Origin: Desulfobacula sp.
GTDB taxonomy: Bacteria > Desulfobacterota > Desulfobacteria > Desulfobacterales > Desulfobacteraceae
Assembly: GCF_030145145.1 (NCBI RefSeq)
Contig: NZ_JAQYWD010000002.1
Span: 124,001 to 188,000 of the forward strand
Direction: 5' to 3'
DNA: 64,000 bases
The position numbers and the translations under genes are program-made. The notes under the pieces are model-generated. The model searched no databases. It saw nothing but the letters and a program-made list of their open reading frames with translations, and was not told where the DNA came from. Of this stretch, positions 1-9,300 are shown one piece after another (the stretch's first letter is position 1; each line of letters begins with the position of its first letter).

Positions 1-1087
1 CGGTCACATTCAGATCAAGATCATTCACTGTTTTCCCATTCAGGCGGCACTCCCGGATGCCCAGATGGGGGTATGCGCCGGATATTCGTGTGGAAAGGGT
101 CATGCGCTTCAGCGGATCCAGGGTTTCCGGTAAGGCAGCAGTCAGCCAGGTTGGATTTTCAAGCCGGCCGTTCACCGTCAGGTCAAACCCGGTAAGTGCA
201 GGGAGGTTTTCAATTCGGCCCTTCAGGTCAACTTGGATCCCCTTGGCGTCCTTTGTCCGGACGACAATGTTTTCAAGAGAAGGAACGCCTTTCTCTGACC
301 GAATGTCTGCTCGGCCTTGAATACTGACGGATTTCGGGAGGGCCAAGATTTGTTTCAGGTCAGGTATTTTTCCCTGCACGTCGGCCTCTATGGTTGGCGG
401 CGATGATCGAAAATCCATCAGCCCCTCCGAGGACAGGTGAAAAAAAGGCGCTGCTACTGCCAGGAAAAACGGGAGGCGCTGCTGCTCCAGCAGGGTCTGT
501 ATCCGGGGAAGGGTCGCAACGACATCAAGCAGGTTGTCCCCAAACCGGGTTTTCAGATTGCAGATTAATTTGTCGGTATCCGGGTCAACCGTGACCGTCA
601 ATTGTTCGATGTCCATTGCCGGAAGGTTGATTCGTTCATTGGCACGAACAATGGTTATCTGTGAAATCCGGATGTCGTGCAATACAGGTCTGAGAGGGAA
701 GGATCGGGGCAAATTAAATGTACCGGCACCATCCGTCGCTTTTATTTCCACCCGGGTATCCCCTAACACCAGTTTAGGGATTTCCAATCTCCCCTTCAGT
801 ATCCCCGGCAGGCTGATCTGAAGTTGAAACAAACTGCTGTCAATCTGCAGATGGGTACTGGTATCCTCTATCTTCAGATCGTGAATCGTGATCATCGGAG
901 ACAGGGTTCGGGTCATGGCGGCATTTTTACCATAGGAAATCCGGGTTCCGGTGGCGGATTCAATCTGCTGGGTGATCAATGCCATCACGGTTGTATTATC
1001 AAGCAGCAGAAAGGTCCCGGTCACTCCCAAAGCCAGGCAAACAAAAATCAACAATATGCCGGCGAGCATTCGTTTTATCATTTTCAT
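1..1087 (-). CDS. AsmA-family-like envelope protein, 3' part missing (runs off window)
   Basis: The frame is open from an ATG at 1087 to the left edge, about 362 codons, so the C-terminus lies outside the window. It opens with a basic stretch and one hydrophobic segment (about residues 8-27). The next part reads SATGTRISYG and then alternating short beta-strand phrases about lineal 'IHDLKIED' and 'LVLGDTRVEI', the pattern of the AsmA/TamB-like family. Those proteins are anchored in the inner membrane and are thought to help lipids cross the periplasm. The ATG overlaps the stop codon of the upstream MscS-type gene (ATGA), so the two are translationally coupled in one operon. The family call comes from my reading of the fold pattern, not from a search. 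Confidence 0.7.
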   Translation of the reverse strand, partial: MKMIKRMLAGILLIFVCLALGVTGTFLLLDNTTVMALITQQIESATGTRISYGKNAAMTRTLSPMITIHDLKIEDTSTHLQIDSSLFQLQISLPGILKGRLEIPKLVLGDTRVEIKATDGAGTFNLPRSFPLRPVLHDIRISQITIVRANERINLPAMDIEQLTVTVDPDTDKLICNLKTRFGDNLLDVVATLPRIQTLLEQQRLPFFLAVAAPFFHLSSEGLMDFRSSPPTIEADVQGKIPDLKQILALPKSVSIQGRADIRSEKGVPSLENIVVRTKDAKGIQVDLKGRIENLPALTGFDLTVNGRLENPTWLTAALPETLDPLKRMTLSTRISGAYPHLGIRECRLNGKTVNDLDLNVT

Positions 1088-3483
1088 TCACCCTCTTTTG
1101 TCTCATACAAATGAACGTCTCTCTGGGGAAAGGGGATTTCAATTCCAGCCAGCTTAAACTCGCTGTTAATATCCTGGTTGAGTTCGCTGAGAACGGTTAG
1201 TCTCTCATTGAATTCAGGAATCCAGACCCGAAGTTCAAAATCCAGTGAACTTTCTCCAAAAGAAAGGAATAGAGCCCTTGGGGAAGGCTTTGATAAAACC
1301 ATGGGACTCTCATCCGCACAACTCATTAATATTTCCAATACTTTTGTTATGTCGGTTCCATAGGCAACCCCCACAGGAATTTTTACCCGGGTAAGCCGTT
1401 CTGCAAGGGTCCAATTGGTCACCTGGCCCGTCACCAGGTCGGAATTTGGAATCACGATCTCAGCGTTATCAAAGGTTTGTACCACCGTAGCCCGCAGCCC
1501 CAGTTTTTTTATCTCGCCGGCTTCATTGTTCACCTGGATGATGTCCCCGACCTTTATGGGACGTTCAAACAATAAAATCAGACCGCTGGCCAAATTATTA
1601 ACAATGGCCTGGAGTCCGAAACCAACACCAATCCCCAGGGCACCGCCTAGAATGGTCAAGTTTGTCAACTGAACCCCCAATACATGGAGCACCAGAATCA
1701 ACCCAATGGCAAGCATCGCATAATTCACCAGGCGCACAATGGAAAACTGAACCCCCATCGCTGCATTATACCGGGGAAGCACCTCCTGAAGCAAAAGGCC
1801 TTGAATTGCTTTTGAAAACAGGGAAACCAAATAGATGGTTATGGCTGCATCAACAATCATACCCGGTGAAACCGCCCAGAAGCCGGCAGCAAGTTGAAAT
1901 GACTGAAAGCCCTTCATTGCAGCCTCTTTGGTGGGATAAACCCCCAAGGTCTGCAGAGCAAGGATAAAGAGTATAAACGAATAGAATAGCATGATGACAG
2001 GCGTTAACTGGCTGACAATGACAACTGAATTTTTTCGTGCCACAGCCAGGGGGGTTGTTTGAAGTAAGAGTTCCAGCAGGGTTTTTGTGGCGAGCAATAA
2101 CATCCAGAAAACAACCGTATAAATCGAGATATCCAGCAGTGAATTGAAAGAATATAACGCAAGGTCTTGAAATCCAAAAAGTTCCAGCACGAGAATGCCA
2201 AAAAGTATAAGTGATACGAAACGCAGGCCCAACAACCCGAAAAAAGATATTTTCTGTCTTGACAGGTACCAGCTCTGCCCCAGGCAAAAAATCAGTATCA
2301 AGGCGGTGGCAAAAAAAGTATACAGATAAAAAACAGACTGGGGAAGATTCAATAATTTAAAAAATTCAATCGCCATAATCGCCATAATGATTTGGAAAAC
2401 AAATCTTTTTTTCCAGAATACGTCAAGCAGGACTCTGGACAACCGGACAATTGAAACAAGAATAATGATCCGCTTCATTGTTTCCCAACCCTGAAACAGT
2501 GGCACCGCATCCTCATTAAAAAAATCGATAAGGGTCAAACCGGCCAAACACAAAAAAATGGCCGATGCCACAGGCCGCTGGGTGAAAGAATACCCGTCGG
2601 CAGATGCCTGCATTATTTTTTTGCTGCGATGAATGAGGATTGAAAGGATAAAAACAGCCAGGCAAAGGACAAGAATAAAATTAAATTGGTCGGCAAACAG
2701 CTGCTTTTGTATCCCTGCTGCAGCAATAGCATTTTTCCATATTGTTTCCAATAATTGTTTGTTCATCTGGGAGTAGAACTCAACAGAAAAGATAGAAACA
2801 ACTTTACCACCGTTCTTCCGAAACGGTTGAATGCGTTTTGTCATATCTAAGGTCAAAGAATGGATTTTGACCTCAAGATCAACAGATTTTTTGTGTGCTG
2901 CCAAAGCAGGGTTTAATTTTTTTAAAATGTGTTCCAGGGCCAGATCCACCTTCCTCTGATGGGTTATGATATCCTCTTGAAGCAGTTGAAAAGACAGGTT
3001 TTGCTTTGCAATCTTAACCCAGGTATCCAGTACCGCCTTTTTTTGTACCCATTCCGTGTTTAAGGTGGAAAGATTTTCAATGCGCTTTAAAACAGGGGTG
3101 CTGACCCTTTCTATGCGGTACCCGAGTTTGTATGCCTTTCTTTTAATCAGTTCCAATTGATCATAATTAATTTCCCCATCGGACGATGCTGCTGAAACTT
3201 GACGGGACAGCACCTGCATCTGATTGGATATGTCAGAGATCTCCTTTTGAAACCGGGAGAGGATAACTGGCGCATCTATCTGGCCTTCAAGTTCAACAAA
3301 CCGCATGGACAGATCCGTGACATAGGAAAGAAAGTCAACTATATTCTTTGGCGGCGGGAGTTTTTCAGGTGTGGGGGTTTCTGTTTTTGAAGCTGAAACG
3401 GCGGACCCATTTCCCTCTTCAGCTCCCTTTGCCAGGGGCACCAGCATGAAGAGCAACAGGAACAAAATCCCTGCATATCTCAT
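1084..3483 (-). CDS. Large MscS-family mechanosensitive channel
   Basis: About 799 residues from the ATG at 3483; an in-frame TTG at 3513 would add ten. I prefer 3483 because it begins a clean signal peptide (MRYAGILFLLLF... ending near AKGAEEG). A long periplasmic coiled-coil region (about residues 50-270) is followed by many membrane segments and a C-terminal MscS core. The core has the Gly/Ala-rich pore helix (GGALGIGVGFGLQAIVNN), then GLILLFERPIKVGD and the beta/alpha cytoplasmic domain (VIPNSDL). Length and layout match the large MscK/YnaI-type subgroup, which opens under membrane tension to release solutes. It lies in a lipid/envelope operon, downstream of a SYLF gene and overlapping an AsmA-like gene by 4 bp. 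Confidence 0.9.
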   Translation of the reverse strand: MRYAGILFLLLFMLVPLAKGAEEGNGSAVSASKTETPTPEKLPPPKNIVDFLSYVTDLSMRFVELEGQIDAPVILSRFQKEISDISNQMQVLSRQVSAASSDGEINYDQLELIKRKAYKLGYRIERVSTPVLKRIENLSTLNTEWVQKKAVLDTWVKIAKQNLSFQLLQEDIITHQRKVDLALEHILKKLNPALAAHKKSVDLEVKIHSLTLDMTKRIQPFRKNGGKVVSIFSVEFYSQMNKQLLETIWKNAIAAAGIQKQLFADQFNFILVLCLAVFILSILIHRSKKIMQASADGYSFTQRPVASAIFLCLAGLTLIDFFNEDAVPLFQGWETMKRIIILVSIVRLSRVLLDVFWKKRFVFQIIMAIMAIEFFKLLNLPQSVFYLYTFFATALILIFCLGQSWYLSRQKISFFGLLGLRFVSLILFGILVLELFGFQDLALYSFNSLLDISIYTVVFWMLLLATKTLLELLLQTTPLAVARKNSVVIVSQLTPVIMLFYSFILFILALQTLGVYPTKEAAMKGFQSFQLAAGFWAVSPGMIVDAAITIYLVSLFSKAIQGLLLQEVLPRYNAAMGVQFSIVRLVNYAMLAIGLILVLHVLGVQLTNLTILGGALGIGVGFGLQAIVNNLASGLILLFERPIKVGDIIQVNNEAGEIKKLGLRATVVQTFDNAEIVIPNSDLVTGQVTNWTLAERLTRVKIPVGVAYGTDITKVLEILMSCADESPMVLSKPSPRALFLSFGESSLDFELRVWIPEFNERLTVLSELNQDINSEFKLAGIEIPFPQRDVHLYETKEGE

Positions 3484-3516
3484 CACTACTTTGCAGTTAC
3501 AAGCGATAGTCAATGA

Positions 3517-3551
3517 TCCCCCAACATGGGGGAGGGACGTCCCTCCCCATG
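3517..3551. repeat. Compound GC-rich inverted repeat between SYLF and MscS genes
   Basis: Two overlapping palindromes: CCCCC-AACAT-GGGGG, and CATGGGG(g)AGGG-ACGT-CCCTCCCCATG. The first resembles the one at 6064-6083 (shared start AATGATCCCCCA). It could be a leaky terminator or attenuator between the two genes, or a protein-binding site. No T-run follows on the minus strand, so a classic terminator is not shown. Confidence 0.5.
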
Positions 3552-3555
3552 ATTG

Positions 3556-4110
3556 TTAATCTGTTTTTGTAATTTTGGTACCCTGGAGACCCAGTCCGCC
3601 CATCAATCCTTTTTGATCAAAAAAGAAGGCATAGATTTCCGACTGGGCAGTAGTTGTTGTCATGGATTTGGAGGCACCGACATCCACCACAACGATGGTG
3701 GGACCTACACCCAGCTCCCACCCATCACTCTTGTCAAGATAGGTCAGGGCGGAATCCGTCATCAGAAACAGGGCATATCCATATTTCTGGAGGCCGGCCT
3801 GAAGACCGTAGGACACCTGGATGGTGTTGTAATTACCGGTAAGTTTTCCATTTTTGAGCAGTCCGCCATCACCATATTGTCCTCCCACAATAAAGCCCCC
3901 TTTGACAATGCTTGGAAACACAAGGATGCCTTTTGCCTTTTCCGCCAATGATTTGGCAGTTTCGGATTTGGCATAGAGTGTTTCCAGGGCCGCATTGATT
4001 TCAGCCTCACCTACACCTGCAAGGGCGGGTTTGGTAAGGCCCGGGATGAATATTGTGGTCGTAACGAATGCAAGAACAAGGGCAAGTTTTATCCAATTAA
4101 TGTATCTCAT
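3556..4110 (-). CDS. SYLF-domain (Ysc84-like) lipid-binding exported protein
   Basis: 184 residues from ATG 4110, chosen because GGAG lies 8 nt before it; an ATG at 4125 is in frame but overlaps this Shine-Dalgarno. A signal peptide spans about residues 1-31 (ends near KPALAGVGEAE). The rest is one SYLF domain: ETLYAKSETAKSLAEKAKGILVF-type start, then IVKGGFIVGGQYGDG, LQAGLQKYGYALF and GPTIVVVDVGASKS. In characterised members the domain binds phosphoinositide or other lipids; bacterial exported versions are of unknown role. It starts 18 nt after the stop of the upstream gene in the same operon, beside other envelope/lipid proteins. Confidence 0.88.
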   Translation of the reverse strand: MRYINWIKLALVLAFVTTTIFIPGLTKPALAGVGEAEINAALETLYAKSETAKSLAEKAKGILVFPSIVKGGFIVGGQYGDGGLLKNGKLTGNYNTIQVSYGLQAGLQKYGYALFLMTDSALTYLDKSDGWELGVGPTIVVVDVGASKSMTTTTAQSEIYAFFFDQKGLMGGLGLQGTKITKTD

Positions 4111-4127
4111 GTTATTAATCTCCATAT

Positions 4128-4613
4128 TTAAGGGTTATATTGGATGAGGGGAATCTGGGCGGCAAGATCGTACATCAGCGCCGCATTGATCTTGTTCTCA
4201 ATCTGATAATACCGGACAACTTTGACATTGGGCAGCGCTTTTTGAAACTCAGGAAGAAAGGCCAGTCTAAGCTTCGGTCCCACAGCCTCAATGGCGATCA
4301 GCTCATCCAGTATCTGTTTCGCCGTATCATTATCCATTTCGCCATAGGCCTCTGCATAGGCAGAGATTAACCCCAGGGTCCTTGCCCGGAGCAGGAATAA
4401 TTCATCCTGGTATCTGGCATATACCGGCCAGAACAACTGGGCTTCCGCCTCGGTCAGTTTCATGTTTTCCGCGACAAACAATTGTTTGTCTGCACGGATT
4501 TTTTCAACCACAAACTGCATGGTCTGGGCCGGTTTTTCCTGGGCAGATGCCAAAACAGGCCATACCATCACCAGCAGCATTAAAACGAGGGCCAGTCTAA
4601 TTTTTTGTGTCAT
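4128..4613 (-). CDS. Exported alpha-helical protein of unknown function
   Basis: 161 residues from the ATG at 4613, which has a strong AAGGAGAT 8 nt upstream; the longer frame to 4664 would begin inside a hairpin and lacks a ribosome site. A signal peptide (MTQKIRLALVLMLLVMVWPVLASAQ) is followed by an all-helical, Glu/Lys/Gln-rich domain with the phrases MKLTEAEAQLFWPVYARYQ and EAVGPKLRLAFLPEFQKALP. I recognise this layout from uncharacterised periplasmic proteins that accompany SYLF genes, but know no activity. The general look is Spy/CpxP-like, without the LTxxQ motifs. Co-transcribed with the SYLF gene (gap 17 nt). Confidence 0.75.
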   Translation of the reverse strand: MTQKIRLALVLMLLVMVWPVLASAQEKPAQTMQFVVEKIRADKQLFVAENMKLTEAEAQLFWPVYARYQDELFLLRARTLGLISAYAEAYGEMDNDTAKQILDELIAIEAVGPKLRLAFLPEFQKALPNVKVVRYYQIENKINAALMYDLAAQIPLIQYNP

Positions 4614-4638
4614 TCTTTTATCTCCTTTTTGCGATAAG

Positions 4639-4674
4639 GCTCTGCAGGACATCCTTATAACCATCCTGCAGAGC
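4639..4674. repeat. Perfect 11-bp inverted repeat upstream of exported helical protein
   Basis: GCTCTGCAGGA and TCCTGCAGAGC, separated by 14 nt, form a perfect hairpin 26 nt upstream of the start at 4613. It lies in the 217-bp gap between the small RVGRPLTPV protein gene and this one. It could be an attenuator, a partial terminator (no T-run on the minus strand) or an mRNA-stabilising stem. Confidence 0.55.
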
Positions 4675-4830
4675 AGGTTTAACTTTCCGGCTTATTTTCT
4701 GTGATCCTTCTGCAAATACAGATACCCCAATCATACAGATTCCTCTTTTTCAAATGTTCATGATTCTACTCCTTTTAAAATAAATTGGTTTACTTGTTAT
4801 ATAATTTCACCTGTATCACTAAAAAAAAGA

Positions 4831-5109
4831 TTAAAACAGCGCCACATCCGCCAGAGGTACCGTCTTGCTGCAGACCACTTCCCCGGGGCCGGGAAGTTTG
4901 CAATTATAAACCCCTACCGCACACCGCCGCACGGTGCGCCGGGCCACCCCGGCAACACTGACCGGGGTTAACGGACGTCCGACCCTGGCTTCAGCAGTGG
5001 GAATCAAATCCTGAGTGCCGGGCATGGAAAGATGCCGGCCAATCTCAGATCCAAACATCCCGATGACCCCAAATATTAAAACCATAACAACTATCTTCAA
5101 TGTGTTCAT
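4831..5109 (-). CDS. Small exported protein with RVGRPLTPVSVAGVARRT motif
   Basis: 92 residues. Start ATG 5109 overlaps the TGA of the upstream gene (ATGA), and its Shine-Dalgarno (AAGGAGAGA) lies inside the last codons of that gene, so translation is coupled. An N-terminal hydrophobic segment (about residues 5-22) is followed by the conserved-looking phrase RVGRPLTPVSVAGVARRTVRR, two Cys (CAVGVYNC) and a third Cys near the end. I have a memory of similar short proteins next to DUF2092 and SYLF genes, but no known function. A lipid-envelope role is suggested only by context. Confidence 0.75.
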   Translation of the reverse strand: MNTLKIVVMVLIFGVIGMFGSEIGRHLSMPGTQDLIPTAEARVGRPLTPVSVAGVARRTVRRCAVGVYNCKLPGPGEVVCSKTVPLADVALF

Positions 5110-5915
5110 TTTGTCTCTCCTTTCATGAAATGATCCGGCAAGTCATCTGTGCCCTTGAGATCCTTGAGTGCGACTTTATCGGCCTTGGTTGGGTTTTTGA
5201 AATGAAAATCAGTTGCTGCCACATCGCCTCCGGTCTTCCAGTCCCTGATCTGAATGGTGTATTGCGGCCCACTGCTAATAAGTTTTGAGGTGATGACATA
5301 TCGGCAGGGATAGGGGCGGTCTCCCTGGGCAATCCAGATCTGCCAATCAACATCCTTTGTTCGAAAGGCAAGGAAATCGCATTCAATGCCACCGACCACA
5401 CCACTGCCAAGATCCTTTACATCAATGACACCATACATCAGGTCATCGTAGGCATTCGCCAACAACAAATCTGCGGCAGGCAAAGGCCTGTTGTACGTAT
5501 CCTTTAATTCGTCCACCAGGTGATTGATGGTGCCGGTCACCTCCACCTGGGTATAGAGGTTGAGGTTCTTGCCCAGCAGGGTCAGGGTTTTCCCGTCAAA
5601 GGACAGTTCAACATCTGCAAACCCGCCGGAACGAGTGACACGGATCTTGTCAGGCCGGTTTAGAATAACTGTGCCGGAACTTGCCAGGGCAAGTTTCTGA
5701 TCATCTTTTGTAACAACCTCAAGGGTGGCATCGAATCCAAATGAAAGGGATTTCTGGGCCGCCATGTAATCGGACATGGCCTTGAGTATCCTTTTGGCAT
5801 CTGCCTCATCAGCGTAACCCCCCGGGGACGTTACCGATAAAAGGATCAGGGACATTACCACGACAGCCATATACCGCACAAACGTCTTCATTACATTGGG
5901 ACTTGTTTTGTTCAT
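5106..5915 (-). CDS. DUF2092 (LolA/LppX-like fold) exported protein
   Basis: 269 residues from ATG 5915, which has AAGGAGAT 8 nt upstream; the longer frame to 5954 is not needed. A signal peptide (about residues 1-36, ending SPGGYADEAD) is followed by the DUF2092 pattern: ILKAMSDYMAAQKSLSFGFDA, then PDKIRVTRSGGFADVELSFDGKTLTL, a two-domain-like beta sheet typical of lipoprotein/lipid carriers with a LolA-like barrel, and YPCRYVITSK. First gene of the minus-strand envelope operon that continues through the small exported protein, SYLF, MscS and AsmA-like genes. A periplasmic lipid-carrier role is inferred from fold and neighbours. Confidence 0.8.
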   Translation of the reverse strand: MNKTSPNVMKTFVRYMAVVVMSLILLSVTSPGGYADEADAKRILKAMSDYMAAQKSLSFGFDATLEVVTKDDQKLALASSGTVILNRPDKIRVTRSGGFADVELSFDGKTLTLLGKNLNLYTQVEVTGTINHLVDELKDTYNRPLPAADLLLANAYDDLMYGVIDVKDLGSGVVGGIECDFLAFRTKDVDWQIWIAQGDRPYPCRYVITSKLISSGPQYTIQIRDWKTGGDVAATDFHFKNPTKADKVALKDLKGTDDLPDHFMKGETK

Positions 5916-6063
5916 TTGAACGTATCTCCTTTTTTTATTTGTGGATAGTATCATTACCGTCCCGAATTTTGAGTGAATATCACCACTTTTTTCAGGAATT
6001 CTCTTTGTGTAACTCAGTTATAAAATGTTTGACCCTAAAAAAAAATCCCCCAAAGAGTGTGAA

Positions 6064-6083
6064 AATGATCCCCCATAATGGGG
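6064..6083. repeat. Inverted repeat ATCCCCCATAATGGGGGAT upstream of envelope operon
   Basis: A perfect hairpin (ATCCCCCA/TGGGGGAT with a 3-nt loop) about 150 nt upstream of the first gene of the minus-strand envelope operon. It shares AATGATCCCCCA...ATGGGGGA with the element at 3517-3551. Operator or terminator are both possible. Confidence 0.45.
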
Positions 6084-6215
6084 GATGCGACACTCCCTAA
6101 TACTTGATCCGGTTCCTTTTTTCATACCCTTTTCTTGACAATCAGAGACGTCCTATCCTGCAGATAACGGGCATATTGTTAATATACGAGATCATTTTGG
6201 ACCCGTTTCATTTGT

Positions 6216-6386
6216 AATGATCCGGCCCTGATCGTTGAGACCGATGGCTCGGTGTCTGGAATTTTAATTGAGGTGTTTAGCGGATCTTTTCAGATTGTTT
6301 CTACTCCGGGAAAGGGAACTACTGCCATAATGACTGTCCCGTTGATACGGCCGATGACGGAGACACGGGAACAAGACTTTGCTTAA
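6216..6386 (+). pseudogene. 3' remnant of a HisKA_3-type sensor kinase (HATPase tail)
   Basis: Reading in frame to TAA at 6384 gives VETDGSVSG...IEVFSGSFQIVSTPGKGTTAIMTVPL, the end of an HATPase_c domain of the NarX/DegS class (GSF-x-I-x-S-x-PG-x-GT). The preceding ATP-lid segment is shortened and no kinase core lies upstream. It abuts the tail of the LuxR-type regulator on the other strand. It resembles the tail of the intact kinase at 10492-11673 and is probably the stump of a kinase once convergent with that regulator. Confidence 0.65.
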
Positions 6387-6388
6387 CT

Positions 6389-9300
6389 TTATTGGTGGGC
6401 AACCAGACCCAGTTTTTGGGCTTTGGAAACCGCATTTCGTCGGCTGTCTACCCCAAGCTTTTCATAAATTTTTTTCAGATGTGTTTTAACGGTTTCCGGT
6501 GAAATGTACAGTTTTTCTGCAATTTCTTTGTTGTAAAGGTGTTGTGCCAACAGGGTCAAAATCTCCAGTTCACGCTTGGTCAATGGGTCTTCCAGGGTAT
6601 GGGAAGATTCCGGTATAGCCGATACCGGTGTCCAACCTTCCGGGCCGGTCATCGGCGTTACAGCGCCGGGCCCGTCAGCGCTGAAAAAAGCCAGCAGGTT
6701 CCCAATGAAGTCCATGGAAACCTGTCTTACCTGCAGCTGCTTGAGCATGTCCGCCATGGGCGGACCGGGTTCAACAAACGGCCGAATCATATTGCCGGGC
6801 ATAGCCAGGGTCACTGCCGCCTCCAGGATTGTGAGTGCTTCGTCCACAAGGCCCTGGTGATGATGGGCCAGGGACTGAAGGACCATGATCTCCACCATCT
6901 GACAGGTGTTCTGCCATGCGGTTGTTTTCTGGTGAAGGTCCTCAAGTTTTTCCAGGGCTTGTTCCAGGCTCGCCTGGGATCCAATGGCGATGAGTACCCG
7001 GCATTCTGTGATGACGGGGATCTCCAAAAAGAAAAGCATCATTTGATTGCCCGCCGTTTGATTCACCCTCCCCTGCCAGCGGGCGGCTGAACCGAGATCC
7101 CCCCGCAGCAGGGCGAGCCGGGCACTGCAGGAATGAGCTATCTCAACATTTCCCGGATCCTTGGTCCGTTGTGCATGCGCTTGTGCCTGTTTCATGGTCT
7201 CATCGGCTTCAGCCGGTTGCCCCATGAGCTGATGGATCATCGCCAGTCCCGTCATGTCGTCCACGGTAGCCCTGTGGTGTTTAATGTATGGATGCTTTAC
7301 CGCCTGGCTGAAATAGTGTTGCGCTGCTTCCAGGTCGAACATCTGTAAAGAGGCGTTCCCCAGTACATGCATGGCCCATGCCTCGGCAAAGGCGAGGTGG
7401 TTTGACCGGCTGAGCGCCATCAGTTTCAGACCTTCGGCAAAGGCCTGTCTCCACTCGCCATCCAGCATATGGATAGCGCACAGGCCAATCCTCAATCGGG
7501 ATAACACCATTCCCTGGTGCAGGTCTTTTTGGAAAATTCCTTGATTCAGTCGTTGGACGGCATCCTCTTTTTGCCCATTAAGGTGCAGTGCCAGGCAGGC
7601 CCAGCATTCAACCTGGGCCCTGAATACGACTAAAGGCGATTGGGAAAGCTGTTTCGCGGCGTTGTTAAACAATTCTGAACTTTGCTCTGCCTTGCCGTTA
7701 AAATAGCAGACAATGCCCTGGAAAAAACAGATCTCGGCCAGCACGTCAGGTTCTGTTAATACTTCGTCAACAAGGATTTCGACCCGTTGGAGGATGGTGG
7801 TGATCTCCCCCAACCGTGCTAACTTCAGCAATATCCATGCCTGGCCCAGCAGGAGTTCGCATCGTTCCTGTTTAATCTCATGGGGTAATCGATCCAGCCA
7901 TGTTCCAAGCATCTGCCATTGATCAGCCGCCAGAACGGCCCACCGGTTTTGTTCAACAATTCGAGCGACTGCCGGCACATCCCCGGCGGCCAGCGCATGG
8001 GTGATCGCCTCATCCGGCAAACCTTCTTTCGCAAACCACTCTGCTGCATGGCCATGGAGCGCTGCAATTTCATCGGAATTTTGATAGCGCTTTAAATAGT
8101 GTTGCAGAAATTGCTGAAACAGACGGTGGTAGCGGAACCAAAAATTGTCTGTGTCTTGGTTGAGAATGAACATATTTTCTTTTTTCAATAGATCAATAAA
8201 GGCCCATGAATCCAATTCATCCCTGTTTGATTGCCCCCCCCTGCCGAGCACGGCATCACACAAAGGGGCACAAAACCGATCCAGTATGGCGATTTTTAAA
8301 AGACACTCCCGAATTTGTTTAGGCTGAGAGGAAAAAACCTCATGGAAAAGGTATTCCATAACGTATTCAGGACTGCCATTCAATTTAGAAACAATGGTAT
8401 TAAAATCCTTCTCATGTTTCATGGAAAGAGCTGCCAGCCGCAAACCGGTAATCCAACCCTCTGTTCTTTTTATCAATTCATCAATGATAGGGTCCTCTAA
8501 CGGTTCCTCGGTAATCAATCGCATATACGCGACTATTTCTTCTCGTGTAAACCGCAGGTCATGAAGACGGATTTCTTGAAGCTGTCCCTGGGCGCGAAAC
8601 TTTGCCAGGGGCAAGAACGGATCAGACCGGCCGACAAGGATCAGGTGCAGCGATTGTGGCGGGTAGTGCAATAGTTCTGTTATCAGGTCGTGAATTTTCT
8701 TTTCCCGGATGAGATGAAAATCATCCAGCACCAGGATAAACGCCTGTTCAATCAGATTCAATTCATTGGCAAGCCTTCCGGCCAGGACATGAATGGGTGG
8801 CAGGGCAGCGGCGTTGAGGATCTCTCTGAATTGAGACAAGGCCGTGGGAAAAAGTGTCTGCACTGCATACACAAGATAGGTCAAAAACCGCTGCAGATCA
8901 TTGTCATCCTCGTCCAGGGATATCCATGAATTCGGCCAGTCATGGGTCTCAAGCCAGTATCCGACCAGGGTGCTCTTGCCATAGCCGGCCGGTGCCGTGA
9001 CATTCTGAAGGGGAAGATGCCGGTTTTTTTCAAACAATTCCACTAACTGCGGACGCGGAACATGATCCTCAGGCCTAAAAGGGGAATGCAGCTTTGTTTC
9101 AATAATTTCAACAGGATTTTCCTGAAAAGAGGGCTCTCGGGAAATGCCTTGCCGGAATTGCGAGATAACAAGGTCTGTAATCACGGGGCTCAAATACGAT
9201 TCTCCTCCCATAACGGCCCGAATTCCCTTTACCAGTTCTTCCGGTACACTCTCTTTGACAATATACCCCACTGCCCCGGCTTGAAGCATCCCTTCCACAA

